Shown: piece by piece, positions 62,616-64,000 of the stretch
How positions within the stretch are numbered: the first letter of the stretch is position 1
Layout: the number at the start of each line of letters is the position of its first letter
Source: Pseudomonas petrae
Lineage (GTDB): Bacteria; Pseudomonadota; Gammaproteobacteria; Pseudomonadales; Pseudomonadaceae
Reading direction: 5' to 3'
DNA: 64,000 nt
NCBI RefSeq assembly: GCF_021728295.1
Contig: NZ_JAKJXE010000001.1
Location: forward strand, 62,001 to 126,000
Position numbers and translations under genes: made by a program
The notes under the pieces: generated by a model
What the model was told of the DNA's origin: nothing
Databases searched by the model: none
Seen by the model: only the letters and a program-made list of their open reading frames with translations

Positions 62616-62993
62616 ATGCAGATGATAAGCTTCGGATCTAATGACATCGAAAATAGTCTAGCCAAAATGTCGACTGGACAACTCGACAAGGTTGCATTTG
62701 GAGCTATCCAGCTGGACGCATCCGGTAAAATCCTGCAGTACAACGCTGCGGAAGGTGACATCACGGGCCGCAAGCCGGGTGAAGTGATTGGAAAGAATTT
62801 TTTCCGTGATGTTGCACCTTGCACCAATAGACCCGAGTTCCAGGGGCGCTTCGCCGATGGCGTCAAGAATGGCAACCTCAACACCATGTTCGAATATGTC
62901 TTCGACTATCAAATGAAGCCCACGAAAGTAAAAGTGCACATGAAGAAGGCCATGACTGGCGACCTCTATTGGGTTTTCGTAAAGCGTCTCTGA
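62616..62993 (+). CDS. pyp: Photoactive yellow protein
   Basis: The 125-residue PAS-fold photoreceptor is exactly as long as the Halorhodospira halophila protein and very similar to it throughout. The chromophore site is complete: Cys69 (in DVAPCTN) for the thioester to p-coumarate, Tyr42 and Glu46 ([12 protein letters not shown]) which hydrogen-bond its phenolate, Thr50 and Arg52. The C-terminal [28 protein letters not shown] is also conserved. Blue-light absorption drives trans-cis isomerisation and a photocycle; signalling partners are unknown. The ATG at 62616 gives the family length and has AGGGG 7 bp upstream. The ligase gene starts 30 bp downstream. GC content is lower than in neighbouring core genes. 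Confidence 0.97.
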   Translation: MQMISFGSNDIENSLAKMSTGQLDKVAFGAIQLDASGKILQYNAAEGDITGRKPGEVIGKNFFRDVAPCTNRPEFQGRFADGVKNGNLNTMFEYVFDYQMKPTKVKVHMKKAMTGDLYWVFVKRL

Positions 62994-63023
62994 TCACTCT
63001 TTTACATTAATCAGCCAGAAAGG

Positions 63024-64000
63024 ATGACCTTGAACCGACTTGAACTGGATAAAGCCAGTATCCTGGCCGTCATAATCTCTGTAATGGCTGATGAACTGAA
63101 AACCCTGCGCCACCTGTCTTCACACCAGACAGGTAGCGAGCGCTGGAGTGCGTCAACCCTGATAGGTGACGTAAAGGAATCATCCCTGCTTGACCACGAT
63201 GAGATCGCAATAGGCGCCGACTCGCTAGAGTTCCTGAGTTTAGCGACCTGTGTTGCGACGTTCTTCAACATCTATGAAAGCGGTCTTGAAGACTATCTGC
63301 TGCGTTTCCAGACCCTCGGGGAATGGGCAGACTTGGTTGTCACTGCCCGCCAGCGCGGATCTAAGAACGTTACGTTTGCTACGTCTGGAAGCACCGGCAC
63401 ACCCAAGCAATGCTTGCAGCAATGGGATGACCTGGTCGCCGAGACCCTTTTTTTTGCTAAATACTTTAGCTCTGACTCTGCTCTTGCGACGCAACGAATC
63501 ATCGCACTCAGTCCATGCCATCATATTTACGGCTTTATTTTCAGCATATTGTTGCCCTTACAGCTGCAATTGCCGGTGGTGCGCGCACCTAAAGCACTGG
63601 GAATTACTCACCAGCGCAAACTACGGGCAGGCGACCTGATGATTGGCTTTCCGTTTATCTGGCGACAATTAAGTCGTCAGGGCACCCGCTTCCCGTCCGG
63701 GGTTACAGCGGTCACCTCTACTGGCCCCTGCGACCCTACGATAATTCGCGAGCTAAGCAATCAAGGCGTGGATCGCATGGTCGAGATCTACGGCTCAAGT
63801 GAAACAGCCGGAATCGGGTTTCGAAGCGATCCCGGGTTACCCTTCCAACTACTTCCGAGATGGCAACGCGGCAGTCATGCCAGCACCCTTGCCGAGTTTG
63901 AAACTGGCACCGAGTATGAATTGAGTGATCACATGAAGTGGCTGGACCATGCACATTTTCTACCTGAAGGTCGTCGCGACGAGGTTGTACAGGTGGCCGG
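63024..64000 (+). CDS. PYP-associated adenylate-forming ligase with N-terminal carrier-like segment, partial
   Basis: The open frame reads from ATG 63024 (AGAAAGG just upstream) without a stop to the window end, 325 residues so far. Residues 50-105 resemble an acyl carrier protein, with GADSLE at 64-69 (candidate modified Ser67) and FFNIYESGLEDYLLRFQTLGEWADLV. The adenylation core begins close behind, with P-loop motif TSGSTGTPK at 120-128, HHIYGF, and YGSSETAG at 256-263. The usual 150 or so residues before the P-loop are missing or reduced. Next to pyp it most likely activates p-coumarate for loading onto Cys69. Whether it forms a CoA ester or loads its own carrier segment is not evident. 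The 3' end lies outside the window. Confidence 0.88.
   Translation, partial: MTLNRLELDKASILAVIISVMADELKTLRHLSSHQTGSERWSASTLIGDVKESSLLDHDEIAIGADSLEFLSLATCVATFFNIYESGLEDYLLRFQTLGEWADLVVTARQRGSKNVTFATSGSTGTPKQCLQQWDDLVAETLFFAKYFSSDSALATQRIIALSPCHHIYGFIFSILLPLQLQLPVVRAPKALGITHQRKLRAGDLMIGFPFIWRQLSRQGTRFPSGVTAVTSTGPCDPTIIRELSNQGVDRMVEIYGSSETAGIGFRSDPGLPFQLLPRWQRGSHASTLAEFETGTEYELSDHMKWLDHAHFLPEGRRDEVVQVA

Overview
The window reads as a Pseudomonas chromosome of the P. fluorescens lineage. Support comes from dense, GC-rich genes with strong Shine-Dalgarno sites, REP/REPIN-type palindromes between genes, a typical Pseudomonas myo-inositol catabolic operon, a BdlA-like chemoreceptor, an OYE-type alkene reductase, GlxA/LysR/HxlR regulators and IS1182 and IS66 family debris. 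No rRNA, tRNA or CRISPR array was seen.

Layout. (1) 1-11.5 kb: inositol uptake and catabolism. A leftward iolC-iolE-iolB-mmsA(iolA)-iolD-iolW-like gene set is followed by an inositol/sugar ABC transporter (binding protein, then the start of the ATPase, cut by the window edge). The RpiR-type regulator gene iolR is divergent, and a perfect 8+2+8 palindrome containing GGAA-N6-TTCC lies between iolR and iolC. Two REPIN-like palindromic elements sit inside the operon. (2) 11.6-23 kb: core-like genes: a soluble PAS-PAS chemoreceptor, a four-gene translationally coupled cluster (DUF72, endonuclease/phosphatase, cardiolipin synthase-like, YbhN-like membrane protein), a CGNR regulator, a large GAF/PAS hybrid histidine kinase and glutaminase. 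(3) 23-39 kb: a disturbed accessory region: a C-terminally altered class D beta-lactamase, a 167-bp duplication that marks a deleted copy of a lipoprotein locus, a MITE, a delta-60/RTX exoprotein, an intact IS1182-type element and a CusCBAF copper/silver efflux operon with a Met/Cys-rich small protein. (4) 39-59 kb: a patchwork of short-chain dehydrogenases, an alkene reductase, a hydrolase, a quinone-reductase-like protein, a GST and their neighbouring GlxA, LysR, HxlR and AraC regulators, plus a decayed metallo-hydrolase and an IS66 remnant. (5) 59-64 kb: a Gly/Ser-rich cysteine-free protein of harpin-like composition, a chromate transporter, IS66 and regulator debris and, at the right edge, a photoactive yellow protein (PYP) gene followed by an adenylate-forming ligase.

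The most striking content is the PYP gene. It encodes 125 residues, the same length as the Halorhodospira protein, with Tyr42, Glu46, Thr50, Arg52 and Cys69 all in place. The ligase 30 bp downstream probably activates the p-coumarate chromophore. It is unusual because an acyl-carrier-like segment with a GADSLE motif precedes an adenylation domain that starts almost directly at its P-loop. A TGTACA-N5-TGTACA palindrome lies upstream of pyp, and the pair sits beside mobile-element scars, so it looks acquired. The ligase runs off the window, so any further chromophore genes (for example tyrosine ammonia-lyase) would lie beyond base 64000.
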